In this document: piece after piece, positions 1 to 7,269 of the stretch
Layout of the letters: each line of letters opens with the position of its first letter
Numbering within the stretch: position 1 is the first letter of the stretch
Assembly: GCA_002305725.1 (NCBI GenBank)
Contig: DBQM01000059.1
Location: 1-22,639, forward strand
Reading direction: 5' to 3'
DNA from: Ruminococcus sp. UBA1394
Lineage (GTDB): Bacteria; Bacillota; Clostridia; Oscillospirales; Ruminococcaceae
DNA length: 22,639 nt
Position numbers and translations under genes: made by a program
The notes under the pieces: generated by a model
Seen by the model: only the letters and a program-made list of their open reading frames with translations
What the model was told of the DNA's origin: nothing
Databases searched by the model: none

Positions 1-99
1 ACGCATCATTGACAAACCAACATTTTTCAGTTTAAAGTGGCATTTCCGGATTTTTTTATTTTTTTATGCATAATTCTTTCAATGAAAAACAAAATAACA
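1..99. other. AT-rich intergenic, nothing recognised
   Basis: No coding frame, RNA gene, clear promoter or clear terminator is visible. The stretch has T- and A-rich runs (around 51-66 and 82-97) and leads directly into the 260-bp palindromic element that starts at 100. Confidence 0.5.
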
Positions 100-359
100 T
101 TAAGACAACACCGCATAATTAACGGCTGACGCCTTTGCCGCACATCTGCTGTCAGATTTTTCGGTGCGTGACCGCACTGGACATTTCGCGCATTTCATTT
201 ACTTTAATTTGCAAATAAATCTCTCATGTGGATAATTTCACCAGTTGTGAAGTGAGTTGAATTTACGCAAAAACTTTGCACGAATTTGTCCAGTCGGGAC
301 ACCGACCGAAAAACCTGACTGCGCATCTGTACGACAATAATTATGCGGTGTTGCCTTAA
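100..359. repeat. 260-bp imperfect palindrome, MITE-like element
   Basis: The ends are inverted repeats: 100-121 matches the reverse complement of 338-359 at 21 of 22 positions, both starting TTAAG(A/G)CAACACCGC. Similarity continues inward after an 11-nt length difference: both arms carry GTCAG(A/G)TTTTTCGGT and ACTGGACA. Each arm has a small hairpin, 164-168/173-177 (GTGCG/CGCAC) and 293-297/302-306 (GTCGG/CCGAC). Relative to each other these hairpins differ at two base pairs, both swapped so that pairing is kept. There is no transposase and no convincing open frame. The outer TTAA could be a target-site duplication. A 37-bp relative with the same termini lies at 17426-17462. Non-autonomous mobile element is an inference. 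Confidence 0.7.
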
Positions 360-376
360 GGAAAGGATGATTTTAC

Positions 377-814
377 ATGGTTACAAAAAAAGAATACAGC
401 GAAATGAGCAAAAAAGCCTCCCCCAATTCCAGAAGCTGGGTGAATGTACCGGTTGCTTTTCTTATCGGCGGGGCAATCTGCACTCTCGGAGAAATTTTTC
501 TGAATATTTTTACAAAACTGGGCTTTGAAAAGGAGTCTGCCGGAGCGTGGGCGTCCATTATACTTGTATTTTTAAGCGCACTTTTCACCGGACTCGGACT
601 TTACGAAAAGCTTGCTAAACACGCAGGTGCCGGAACGCTTGTGCCTATAACAGGATTTGCCAACGCAGTTGTATCATCAGCAATTGAGTCGAAGACCGAA
701 GGATTCATACTGGGTGTCGGCGCAAAAATATTCACCATCGCCGGACCTGTTATTCTCTATGGCACTACAGCGTCGGTCATTTACGGCGTGATTTATTATT
801 TCTTTTTAAGATAG
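377..814 (+). CDS. spoVAC: SpoVAC family sporulation membrane protein
   Basis: The 145-residue protein has an N-terminal charged stretch, about four hydrophobic segments (roughly residues 25-46, 58-76, 84-103 and 112-143), and the PITGFANAVVSSAIESKTEG and LGVGAKIFTIAGP stretches that I recognise as SpoVAC-like. SpoVAC is part of the SpoVA channel, which moves dipicolinic acid into the forespore and out of the spore on germination. The start follows an AAGGAAAGG-type ribosome binding site at about 359-368. The usual partners spoVAD and spoVAE are not next to it; the next gene is dnaJ on the opposite strand. The upstream region is almost entirely the 260-bp repeat, so no promoter could be assigned. 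The related SpoVAE/SpoVAEB subfamily is an alternative. Family assignment is firm, role in this cell less so. Confidence 0.82.
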   Translation: MVTKKEYSEMSKKASPNSRSWVNVPVAFLIGGAICTLGEIFLNIFTKLGFEKESAGAWASIILVFLSALFTGLGLYEKLAKHAGAGTLVPITGFANAVVSSAIESKTEGFILGVGAKIFTIAGPVILYGTTASVIYGVIYYFFLR

Positions 815-827
815 AATTCAAAAATAA

Positions 828-899
828 CGGGCGACCAATGGTCGCCCCTACAAATATATTCATTTTTTTGCTGTCGTAGGGGCGAGCATTGCTCGCCCG
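828..899. repeat. Twin-palindrome intergenic repeat, copy 1
   Basis: Two 24-nt palindromic arms (828-851 and 876-899) flank a 24-nt AT-rich spacer. Arm 1 contains GGGCGACCAATGGTCGCCC and arm 2 GGGCGAGCATTGCTCGCCC; each folds on itself with 9 bp around one central base. The CTAC/GTAG ends face inward. Related copies are at 7164-7231 and 9290-9362. It lies between the convergent ends of spoVAC and dnaJ. Confidence 0.9.
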
Positions 900-920
900 A
901 ATACATGTTAATTCATTCTG

Positions 921-950
921 AACCGGCGCATTGTAACGCCGGTTTTATTT
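921..950 (+). terminator. Rho-independent terminator after spoVAC
   Basis: Perfect 8-bp stem AACCGGCG (921-928) and CGCCGGTT (937-944) with an 8-nt loop, followed by TTATTTT on the plus strand. The T tract lies on the plus side, so it fits spoVAC rather than dnaJ, whose stop codon it touches. Confidence 0.65.
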
Positions 951-2119
951 TACGAATTAAATTTTTCCTTTAATTTGTCAAAGAAAGTCTTTCTCTTTTC
1001 GTAATGGGTTTCAGTTGAACTTTCCCCCATTGCTTTCTCATAATCTTTCAGAGCGTCCTTCTGCTTCTTTGTCAGGTTCTTAGGCACTTCAATATTGATC
1101 TTTACATACTGGTCGCCCCTGTCAGAACGTCTGAGCTTTTTAATTCCTTTTCCTTTAAGACGGAAAACTGTTCCTGTCTGTGTTCCCTCCGGAATGGTGT
1201 ATTTTACCTTTCCGTCAATTGTCGGTACAGTTATCTCATCGCCTAAAACTGCCTGTGTATAAGTAATCGGGATATCGCAGTGAACGTCAAAGCCGTCCCT
1301 TACAAACAGCGGATGAGGTCTTACAGAAACAACAACGTGCAGGTCACCGGACGGTCCTCCGTTCAGACCGCTGTCGCCCTGTCCTCCGACACGCAGGATC
1401 TGACCATCGTCAATACCTGCCGGAATATCCACGCTGATATTCTTTTCCTTTCGTATCCTTGCAGTTCCTCCGCACTTCTTACACGGCGAGCTGATAACCT
1501 TTCCCTTGCCTCCGCACTTTGAACAGGTTCTTGATGTTGAAATAGTACCGAAAGGCGTTCTCTGGGCAACGTTTACAGTACCCGAGCCGTGACAGTCCGG
1601 ACAAACCTGAGGAGATGTACCCTTTTCTGCGCCTGTACCGCCGCACTCCGGACACTGTTCCATGTGTGATACCTTGATATCATGCTTCTTGCCCTCACAA
1701 GCCTCCATAAAGCTTATGTTGACATTGGCAGTTATATCGCCGCCTCTTCTCGGTGCATTTACATTTGAACGTGCGGAACGTCTTGAACCGCCGCCGAAAA
1801 CACCGCCGAACAGATCCTCGAAAATATCTCCCATATCGCCGAAACCGCCGCCGTTAAAGCCGCCGGAAAATCCTCCGCCGCCATAGTTCGGGTCAACTCC
1901 GGCATGACCGAACTGGTCATATTTCTGCCTTTTTTCCGGGTCGGAAAGAATCTCATAAGCCTTGTTTATTTCCTTGAATTTTTCTTCGCATTCCTTATCA
2001 TCCGGGTGGAGGTCAGGGTGGTATTGTCTTGCAAGCTTTTTAAACGCTTTCTTTATCTCATCTTCCGATGCGCCTTTCTGTACCCCCAGCACCTCGTAAT
2101 AATCTCTTTCATCAGCCAT
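950..2119 (-). CDS. dnaJ: Chaperone protein DnaJ (Hsp40)
   Basis: Co-chaperone that delivers unfolded clients to DnaK and stimulates its ATPase. From the chosen ATG at 2119 it is 389 residues, a normal length. It has a J domain (about 5-70) with HPD at 34-36, then a Gly/Phe-rich segment (about 75-115). Next comes a zinc-binding region with four repeats (CPECGGTG, CPDCHGSG, CSKCGGKG, CKKCGGTA), and last the C-terminal substrate-binding domains. The frame is open upstream to a TTG at 2155, but the family begins at MADERDYYEVLG, so the ATG at 2119 is preferred. It is the last gene of the hrcA operon and is separated from dnaK by 147 bp holding two hairpins. Confidence 0.96.
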   Translation of the reverse strand: MADERDYYEVLGVQKGASEDEIKKAFKKLARQYHPDLHPDDKECEEKFKEINKAYEILSDPEKRQKYDQFGHAGVDPNYGGGGFSGGFNGGGFGDMGDIFEDLFGGVFGGGSRRSARSNVNAPRRGGDITANVNISFMEACEGKKHDIKVSHMEQCPECGGTGAEKGTSPQVCPDCHGSGTVNVAQRTPFGTISTSRTCSKCGGKGKVISSPCKKCGGTARIRKEKNISVDIPAGIDDGQILRVGGQGDSGLNGGPSGDLHVVVSVRPHPLFVRDGFDVHCDIPITYTQAVLGDEITVPTIDGKVKYTIPEGTQTGTVFRLKGKGIKKLRRSDRGDQYVKINIEVPKNLTKKQKDALKDYEKAMGESSTETHYEKRKTFFDKLKEKFNS

Positions 2120-2169
2120 TTTCTGACCACGCCTTTCCGGCCTGAGTTTTCTCAAAGCCTATAGGTAAT

Positions 2170-2235
2170 GGGATATAATCTGAGCAATATCCCGATATAC
2201 AGCTTTCGGGCGGACATTTTTATCCGCCCCGAAAG
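2170..2235 (-). other. Tandem stem-loops between dnaK and dnaJ
   Basis: Stem 1 pairs GGGATAT (2170-2176) with ATATCCC (2187-2193). Stem 2 pairs CTTTCGGGCGGA (2203-2214) with TCCGCCCCGAAAG (2223-2235), 12 bp with one bulged base. Neither is followed by a T run on the minus strand. A processing or RNA-stabilising role that lowers dnaJ relative to dnaK is more likely than full termination. The role is inferred; the structures are visible. Confidence 0.55.
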
Positions 2236-2266
2236 TTATTGATTTACTTGGTTTTTATCAGCAAAA

Positions 2267-4117
2267 TCAAGCCTCTGTGAAGTCAGCGTCAACAACGCCG
2301 TCATCGTTTGCAGGACCTGCTGCACCGGCTGCGCCTGCTGCTTCAGCTGCTGCCTGCTGTGCTGCTGCCTGTTCTTCCGGTGAAGCATTCTGATAAGCCT
2401 TTGTGGCAACTTCGCCGAATGACTTTTCAAGGTCTTCCAGCTTAGCCTTGATATCAGCTGTGTCAGTACCCTTGAGTGCTTCCTTGAGGGCAGCAATCTT
2501 TGTTTCAACAGGAGCCTTGTCGTCTGCTGTTATCTTGTCGCCGAATTCTGTCAGCGCTTTCTCGCACTGGTAAACATAGTTTTCAGCGTTGTTTCTTGTG
2601 TCAACCTCTTCTCTTCTCTTCTTGTCCTCTTCTGCATACATTTCAGCGTTCTTTACAGCTGCATCAATGTCTTCCTTGGACATATTTGTTGAAGAAGTAA
2701 TTGTGATGTTCTGTTCCTTGCCTGTTCCCTTATCCTTAGCGGAAACGTGAACGATACCGTTTGCGTCGATATCGAAAGTAACCTCGATCTGCGGGATTCC
2801 TCTCGGTGCAGGTGCGATACCGTCAAGACGGAAAGTACCGAGCTGCTTGTTGTCCTTTGCAAACTCACGCTCACCCTGGAGAACGTTGATATCAACAGCT
2901 GTCTGGTTGTCAGCAAATGTTGAGAATACCTGTGTCTGCTTTGTAGGGATTGTTGTGTTTCTCTTGATCATCGGTGTACTGATACCGCCGGCAGTTTCGA
3001 TACCGAGTGTAAGAGGTGTAACATCGAGGAGGAGAAGTCCTTCCTTGACGTCGCCGCCGAGTACGCCGCCCTGATATGCAGCACCGAGTGCTACGCATTC
3101 GTCAGGGTTAATGCCCTTGAATGGATCCTTGCCGATAAAGTTCTTTACAGCTTCCTGAACAGCCGGAATTCTTGAAGAACCGCCGACCATAAGAACCTTG
3201 TGAAGGTCACTTGCTGAAAGTCCGCTGTCTGAGAGAGCCTGCTTGACTGGTCCCATTGTGGACTGAACCAGGTCTGCTGTCAGCTCATTGAACTTGGCCT
3301 GTGTAAGTGTAAGGTCAAGGTGCTTCGGACCTGTTGCGTCAGCTGTAATAAACGGCAGGTTGATCTGTGAAGTCGGAGTTGAAGAAAGCTCGATCTTTGC
3401 CTTTTCAGCAGCTTCCTTTAATCTCTGCATTGCCATCTTGTCGCCTGTAAGGTCAATACCCTCAGCCTTCTTGAATTCTGATGTCATCCAGTCGATGATT
3501 CTCTGGTCGAAATCATCACCGCCAAGGTGGTTGTTGCCGGCTGTTGCCAGAACCTCTGTAACACCGTCGCCCATTTCGATAATGGAAACATCGAATGTAC
3601 CGCCGCCTAAGTCATAAACCATGATCTTCTGGTCTTCTTCCTTGTCGATACCGTAGGAAAGAGCAGCAGCTGTTGGCTCGTTGATAATTCTCTTAACGTT
3701 AAGACCTGCAATCTGACCTGCGTCCTTTGTTGCCTGACGCTGTGAGTCTGTGAAGTAAGCAGGGACTGTGATAACTGCTTCTGAAACAGTTTCACCCAGA
3801 TATGCCTCTGCGTCTGATTTCAGCTTCTGAAGAATCATAGCTGAGATTTCCTGAGGTGTGTATGATTTTCCGTCAATGTTTACCTTGTAGTCAGAACCCA
3901 TGTGACGCTTGATTGAAATAACTGTCTTGTCAGGGTTTGTTACAGCCTGACGCTTTGCGACCTGACCTACAAGTCTTTCGCCTGTCTTTGAAAATGCAAC
4001 AACTGAAGGAGTTGTTCTTGCGCCCTCTGAGTTAGGGATTACAACGGCGTTGCCGCCCTCCATAACTGCTACGCATGAGTTTGTTGTACCTAAGTCAATA
4101 CCGATAATTTTTCCCAT
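2267..4117 (-). CDS. dnaK: Chaperone protein DnaK (Hsp70)
   Basis: ATP-driven cytosolic Hsp70 that binds exposed hydrophobic segments and works with DnaJ and GrpE. The 616 residues match the family. The actin-like ATPase domain has phosphate loops GIDLGTTNSC (residues 5-14) and VYDLGGGTFDVSI. The interdomain linker LLLLDVTPLTLGIE precedes the beta-sandwich substrate domain. The tail is a helical lid ending in an Ala/Gln-rich stretch and a DADFTEA terminus. The ATG at 4117 sits 7 nt after AGAAAGGAAG. It is third in the operon after hrcA and grpE. Confidence 0.98.
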   Translation of the reverse strand: MGKIIGIDLGTTNSCVAVMEGGNAVVIPNSEGARTTPSVVAFSKTGERLVGQVAKRQAVTNPDKTVISIKRHMGSDYKVNIDGKSYTPQEISAMILQKLKSDAEAYLGETVSEAVITVPAYFTDSQRQATKDAGQIAGLNVKRIINEPTAAALSYGIDKEEDQKIMVYDLGGGTFDVSIIEMGDGVTEVLATAGNNHLGGDDFDQRIIDWMTSEFKKAEGIDLTGDKMAMQRLKEAAEKAKIELSSTPTSQINLPFITADATGPKHLDLTLTQAKFNELTADLVQSTMGPVKQALSDSGLSASDLHKVLMVGGSSRIPAVQEAVKNFIGKDPFKGINPDECVALGAAYQGGVLGGDVKEGLLLLDVTPLTLGIETAGGISTPMIKRNTTIPTKQTQVFSTFADNQTAVDINVLQGEREFAKDNKQLGTFRLDGIAPAPRGIPQIEVTFDIDANGIVHVSAKDKGTGKEQNITITSSTNMSKEDIDAAVKNAEMYAEEDKKRREEVDTRNNAENYVYQCEKALTEFGDKITADDKAPVETKIAALKEALKGTDTADIKAKLEDLEKSFGEVATKAYQNASPEEQAAAQQAAAEAAGAAGAAGPANDDGVVDADFTEA

Positions 4118-4190
4118 GATAAATCTTCCTTTCTATAATACCCTGAGTCAATACTGCACATATATTGTGCGTTAAACTTGTATTGTCTGA

Positions 4191-4736
4191 TTAGTTGGCA
4201 ACCGCCACAACTGCGTGACGAATTACTTTGTCATTGTACATATAACCCTTCTGGAAAACCTCACATACTGTGTTTTCTCCGAAGTTTTCGTCTTCTGTCT
4301 GCTTTATCGCATTGTGAAGATTCGGATTGAATTCTGCGCCCATTGCTTCCATCTCGGTAACGCCGATTTTTTTCAGTGAGTCGCTGAACTGGTTGTAGAT
4401 CATCTGCATACCGTTTTTAAAGCTTTCATCACTGCATTCTGATTCTATCGCCCTTTCAAAGTTGTCAAGCACCGGCAGTATTTCTGCAATGCACTTGATT
4501 GTCGAATCGCTGAAAATTTCAAGCTTTTCCTTTGATGTACGCTTTCTGTAGTTGTCATACTCGGCGCACAGTCTGAGATATTTGTCATCCGCCTCAGCAA
4601 TCTTGTTTTCAGATTCTTCAAGCTTGGCTGTCAGATCGTCGATCTCCTTCCGGAGAGCGTCTGGTTCTTCTTCGCTGACGGGAATATCAATATCCATATC
4701 CTCCGCCGATTCTTTCTGATAATTTTTGTCAGCCAT
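4191..4736 (-). CDS. grpE: GrpE nucleotide exchange factor
   Basis: GrpE releases ADP from DnaK and so resets its cycle. From the ATG at 4736 it is 181 residues: an acidic disordered head, a long coiled coil with family residues YLRLCAEYDNYRKRT, then the C-terminal beta domain with FNPNLHNAI and VCEVFQKGYMYNDKVIRHA. Another ATG two codons upstream (4742) lies only one base from the AAGGAAG ribosome binding site, so the second ATG is better spaced. The start overlaps the hrcA stop by 8 bp, indicating translational coupling. Confidence 0.95.
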   Translation of the reverse strand: MADKNYQKESAEDMDIDIPVSEEEPDALRKEIDDLTAKLEESENKIAEADDKYLRLCAEYDNYRKRTSKEKLEIFSDSTIKCIAEILPVLDNFERAIESECSDESFKNGMQMIYNQFSDSLKKIGVTEMEAMGAEFNPNLHNAIKQTEDENFGENTVCEVFQKGYMYNDKVIRHAVVAVAN

Positions 4737-5769
4737 TGTCATCTTCCTTTCCGTCAGCTTCCGTATCCTCCATAATGAGGTCGGAAATTTTCTGAGTAAA
4801 ATATTCTATATAAGGTATGATTTTAGCATAATCAAGTCGCATAGGACCAATAACTCCAAGCGAACCTGCTGTTTTGTCGCCTCTCTGATAGTTGGAAACT
4901 ATCATGCTGGAGTTTCCTATTACAAATCCGTCGCTTTCCTCGCTGAACACAACGTGAATACCGCTGAACGAATCGTTCATAAGCTGTTCAAGCTCCTCGT
5001 GGTGATCCATGAATTTCACAATATCCATTGTGTCAAGTTCGCTGCACGACAGGAGATTTTTTGTACCGCTCACCGTCAGCTCCTTATGGAGAAGATCCCT
5101 TGAAAGCTCGCATATTCCCTGTACAAGCGGCGAAAGTGTCAGCATATATGTGCCAAGCGCCTCGATAAGCTTTGAGAGCATCTCGTCTGATAAGTCTGAA
5201 ACTGAAACTCCCATAAGATTTTCCTGAACATAGTTTGTGAAAAATTCAAGCTGTTCATTCGTCAGGTCAAATTCAAGCCGGCAAGCCTTGTTCTTTATAC
5301 TTCCGTTTGAAGTAATCAGCAGAATAACGTAAAGCCGCTTGCCCGTCGGGATAACCTCGACTTTCGATATAACCGAAAACTTGGGGGCGGAATTTGACGC
5401 CACCGCTGCGCATTGTGTCAGCTCTGCAAGAGCCGTTGTTGCGCTTTCTATAATAAGTTCCTCTGTCAGCGCACCCTTTTCCTCAAGCATATTGTCAAGA
5501 CGTCTTACTTCCTCCTCCGGAAGATGATTATGTGTCATTATCCTGTCAATATAAAGTCTGTAGCCGCTGAATGTCGGGATTCTTCCGGCAGAAGTATGGG
5601 GCTGTTCAAGATAGCCCATCTGTTCCAGAACTGCCATATCGTTTCTGACCGTTGCGGCTGAAACATTGATATCCGGAAGTGCGGCAATGGTCTTTGAGCC
5701 TACCGGTTCGCCCGTCAGAACATATTCATCAATGACAGCGGCTAATATTTTAAGCTTTCTGTCATTCAA
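4729..5769 (-). CDS. hrcA: Heat-inducible transcription repressor HrcA
   Basis: HrcA represses class I heat-shock genes by binding CIRCE, and depends on GroEL for activity. The N-terminal winged helix (LNDRKLKILAAVIDEYV, VSAATVRNDMAVLEQMGYLE, HTSAGRIPT) is followed by the usual GAF-like and inserted domains. I place the start at a TTG at 5769, 8 nt after GGGAGG, giving 346 residues, which is normal. The frame stays open to a TTG at 5823, but that start lies inside the CIRCE operator and adds 18 residues atypical of HrcA. It is the first gene of the hrcA-grpE-dnaK-dnaJ operon and so autoregulated. Confidence 0.95.
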   Translation of the reverse strand: MNDRKLKILAAVIDEYVLTGEPVGSKTIAALPDINVSAATVRNDMAVLEQMGYLEQPHTSAGRIPTFSGYRLYIDRIMTHNHLPEEEVRRLDNMLEEKGALTEELIIESATTALAELTQCAAVASNSAPKFSVISKVEVIPTGKRLYVILLITSNGSIKNKACRLEFDLTNEQLEFFTNYVQENLMGVSVSDLSDEMLSKLIEALGTYMLTLSPLVQGICELSRDLLHKELTVSGTKNLLSCSELDTMDIVKFMDHHEELEQLMNDSFSGIHVVFSEESDGFVIGNSSMIVSNYQRGDKTAGSLGVIGPMRLDYAKIIPYIEYFTQKISDLIMEDTEADGKEDDNG

Positions 5770-5812
5770 TTTACCTTCCTCCCTTACTGCTGGCAGCTTT
5801 GATTCGTGAGTG

Positions 5813-5839
5813 TTAGCACTCAATCTCTCTGAGTGCTAA
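5813..5839 (-). promoter_or_regulatory. CIRCE operator (HrcA binding site)
   Basis: Perfect TTAGCACTC-N9-GAGTGCTAA inverted repeat. It overlaps the expected transcription start (about 5837) and the leader of the hrcA operon, the standard place for HrcA repression. Confidence 0.98.
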
Positions 5840-5843
5840 CTAT

Positions 5844-5872
5844 AATTTATCACTATTGTGTCCGAATGTCAA
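5844..5872 (-). promoter_or_regulatory. SigA-type promoter of the hrcA operon
   Basis: On the minus strand TTGACA (5867-5872), a 17-nt spacer, and TAAATT (5844-5849), immediately upstream of CIRCE. Confidence 0.8.
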
Positions 5873-5924
5873 GGGATTTATTCATTTTTGTAGAATTAAA
5901 CAAATCACCGCAGTTTATTTATAC

Positions 5925-5948
5925 GATTTATCAGCAGTTTGATAAATC
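5925..5948 (-). other. Hairpin at the 3' end of birA
   Basis: GATTTATCA (5925-5933) pairs perfectly with TGATAAATC (5940-5948), overlapping the birA stop codon. No T run follows on the minus strand, so termination is uncertain. Confidence 0.4.
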
Positions 5949-6918
5949 AGTTCTTTATAATTCTTGCCTCTCCGGAATTCAGCACTTCCTCTGTACCGTC
6001 ATCATATTTAACGATAAGTCCGGCGTTGTCGCTGATTCCGAGGGCAGTAGCCGTGCGCTCCTGGTCATACTTTGAAACTGCCACACGCATACCCGTTATA
6101 AACGAGCGGCGGCGGTATTCTTCCAGAAAAACCTTGCTTTCGATACCCTGCATATAGCTGTCAATGTTTTCAAGTATCTGAGCAATAAGGCGGCATCTTC
6201 CCGGCAGTTTTCCGGTTTCGTCCTCAACTGACGAGGCGATTTCCAGCAGTTCCTCCGGAAAAGTTTCCTTAACACTTCTGAGATTTATCCCTATTCCGGC
6301 AACGGCGTAGTCAAGTCCGCCGCTTTCAAAATTGATTGCCGCCTCTGTCAGAATGCCGCATATCTTCTTCCCATTCAGATAAAGGTCGTTCACCCATTTT
6401 ATCTTGACGTCCGTGCCGCATACCCTGTCAACTGCGTCCGCAGCGGCGGCGGCAATACACGAGGTTATAAGCTGACTGGACTGCATATCCGTCTTTGGCC
6501 GCAGTACAACGCTCATATAAATACTTCCTCCTGCCGGCGAACAAAAGCTCCTTCCCATTCTTCCTCTTCCTGCTGTCTGCATATCAGCCGTAACGAGAGT
6601 GCCGTGGGCGGCTCCCTCTGAGGCAAGCTTTTTTGCGTAGTTGTTTGTAGAATCTATGGTATCAAATATATATATGCTGCGGTTGTCATTTTCCGGAAGA
6701 TATTTTCTGATGACAGGTTCACTTAAAGCAGTGCCCTCGGAGGAGAGGATATAGCCTTTGTTTGTTACCGCCTCTATATCAAAGCCGTCGGAGCGCAGAG
6801 AAGTAACCGCTTTCCAGACGGAATTTCTTGAAATACCCAGACGTTCAGCAAGTGTTTCGCCGGAAACAAATCCGCCGGATTCAAGGAGGACACCAAGCAC
6901 CTTTTCCTTTGTTGTCAT
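5947..6918 (-). CDS. birA: Bifunctional biotin ligase/repressor BirA
   Basis: BirA makes biotinyl-AMP and transfers biotin to carboxylase carrier proteins. With its N-terminal DNA-binding domain it also represses biotin genes. The 323 residues show a winged helix (about 1-60, LAERLGISRNSVWKAVTSL), the catalytic domain with DSTNNYAKKL (89-98), the biotin/AMP loop GRGRMGRSF (117-125), and KWVNDLYLNGKK with the expected catalytic Lys174, then the small C-terminal SH3-like domain. The ATG follows AAGGGTG. No biotin synthesis or transport gene is nearby, so its regulon is not visible here. The upstream leader runs into the 130-bp repeat at 6954-7083. Confidence 0.95.
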   Translation of the reverse strand: MTTKEKVLGVLLESGGFVSGETLAERLGISRNSVWKAVTSLRSDGFDIEAVTNKGYILSSEGTALSEPVIRKYLPENDNRSIYIFDTIDSTNNYAKKLASEGAAHGTLVTADMQTAGRGRMGRSFCSPAGGSIYMSVVLRPKTDMQSSQLITSCIAAAAADAVDRVCGTDVKIKWVNDLYLNGKKICGILTEAAINFESGGLDYAVAGIGINLRSVKETFPEELLEIASSVEDETGKLPGRCRLIAQILENIDSYMQGIESKVFLEEYRRRSFITGMRVAVSKYDQERTATALGISDNAGLIVKYDDGTEEVLNSGEARIIKN

Positions 6919-6953
6919 AAATTTTCACCCTTTCGGTTTTAATGCCATAAAAT

Positions 6954-7083
6954 ATAGTAAACGAAAAAAACTTTTTCGTTTACTATTAGCCGATATGCAC
7001 GCAGCTTACAAAGTAAGCGGATGTGCAAGGCAATAAAATAAATAATTATAGTGAATGCAAAATTATTTTTTGCGTTCACTATA
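6954..7083. repeat. 130-bp triple-hairpin repeat, copy A
   Basis: Hairpins at both ends: TAGTAAACGAAAAA (6955-6968) with its complement at 6972-6985, and TATAGTGAATGC-type sequence from 7047 with its complement ending at 7083. The middle (about 6986-7046) contains GCTTAC-AAA-GTAAGC inside an outer TGCAC/GTGCA pairing. An inverted, clearly homologous copy is at 17707-17836. Confidence 0.9.
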
Positions 7084-7163
7084 ATATACCATAAATTCCG
7101 GAAAATAACAATAGTTTCACAAACACTCACAGGAAAATCAATTCCTGTGTAATATGGTCTTTT

Positions 7164-7231
7164 GTAGGGGCGAGCATTGCTCGCCCGATAAAAAACATAT
7201 AAATTCACGGGCGACCAATGGTCGCCCCTAC
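7164..7231. repeat. Twin-palindrome intergenic repeat, copy 2
   Basis: The GAGC-type arm (7164-7187) and GACC-type arm (7208-7231) are separated by 20 nt of AT-rich sequence. The GTAG/CTAC ends face outward here, the reverse of copies 1 and 3. Confidence 0.9.
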
Positions 7232-7269
7232 AGAATTACGTATCCCATAAAATAATGAAAGGTCACACC

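Larger units (their letters stand above)
6919..7269. other. 351-bp intergenic with two repeats and a hairpin
   Basis: This gap between divergent birA and the ytaF-like gene is mostly repeat DNA: the 130-bp triple hairpin (6954-7083) and twin-palindrome copy 2 (7164-7231). Between them CACAGGAA (7128-7135) pairs with TTCCTGTG (7142-7149). TATAAT at 7080-7085, at the end of the first repeat, is a possible -10 for ytaF but has no good -35. Confidence 0.6.

Noticed and set aside
2119..2155. Longer dnaJ start at TTG 2155
   Set aside because: It would add 12 residues before the strongly conserved J-domain start; the ATG at 2119 matches the family.
6939..7208. 89-residue minus-strand reading frame
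   Set aside because: It lies almost entirely in the triple-hairpin and twin-palindrome repeats, has no ribosome binding site and no recognisable protein features.
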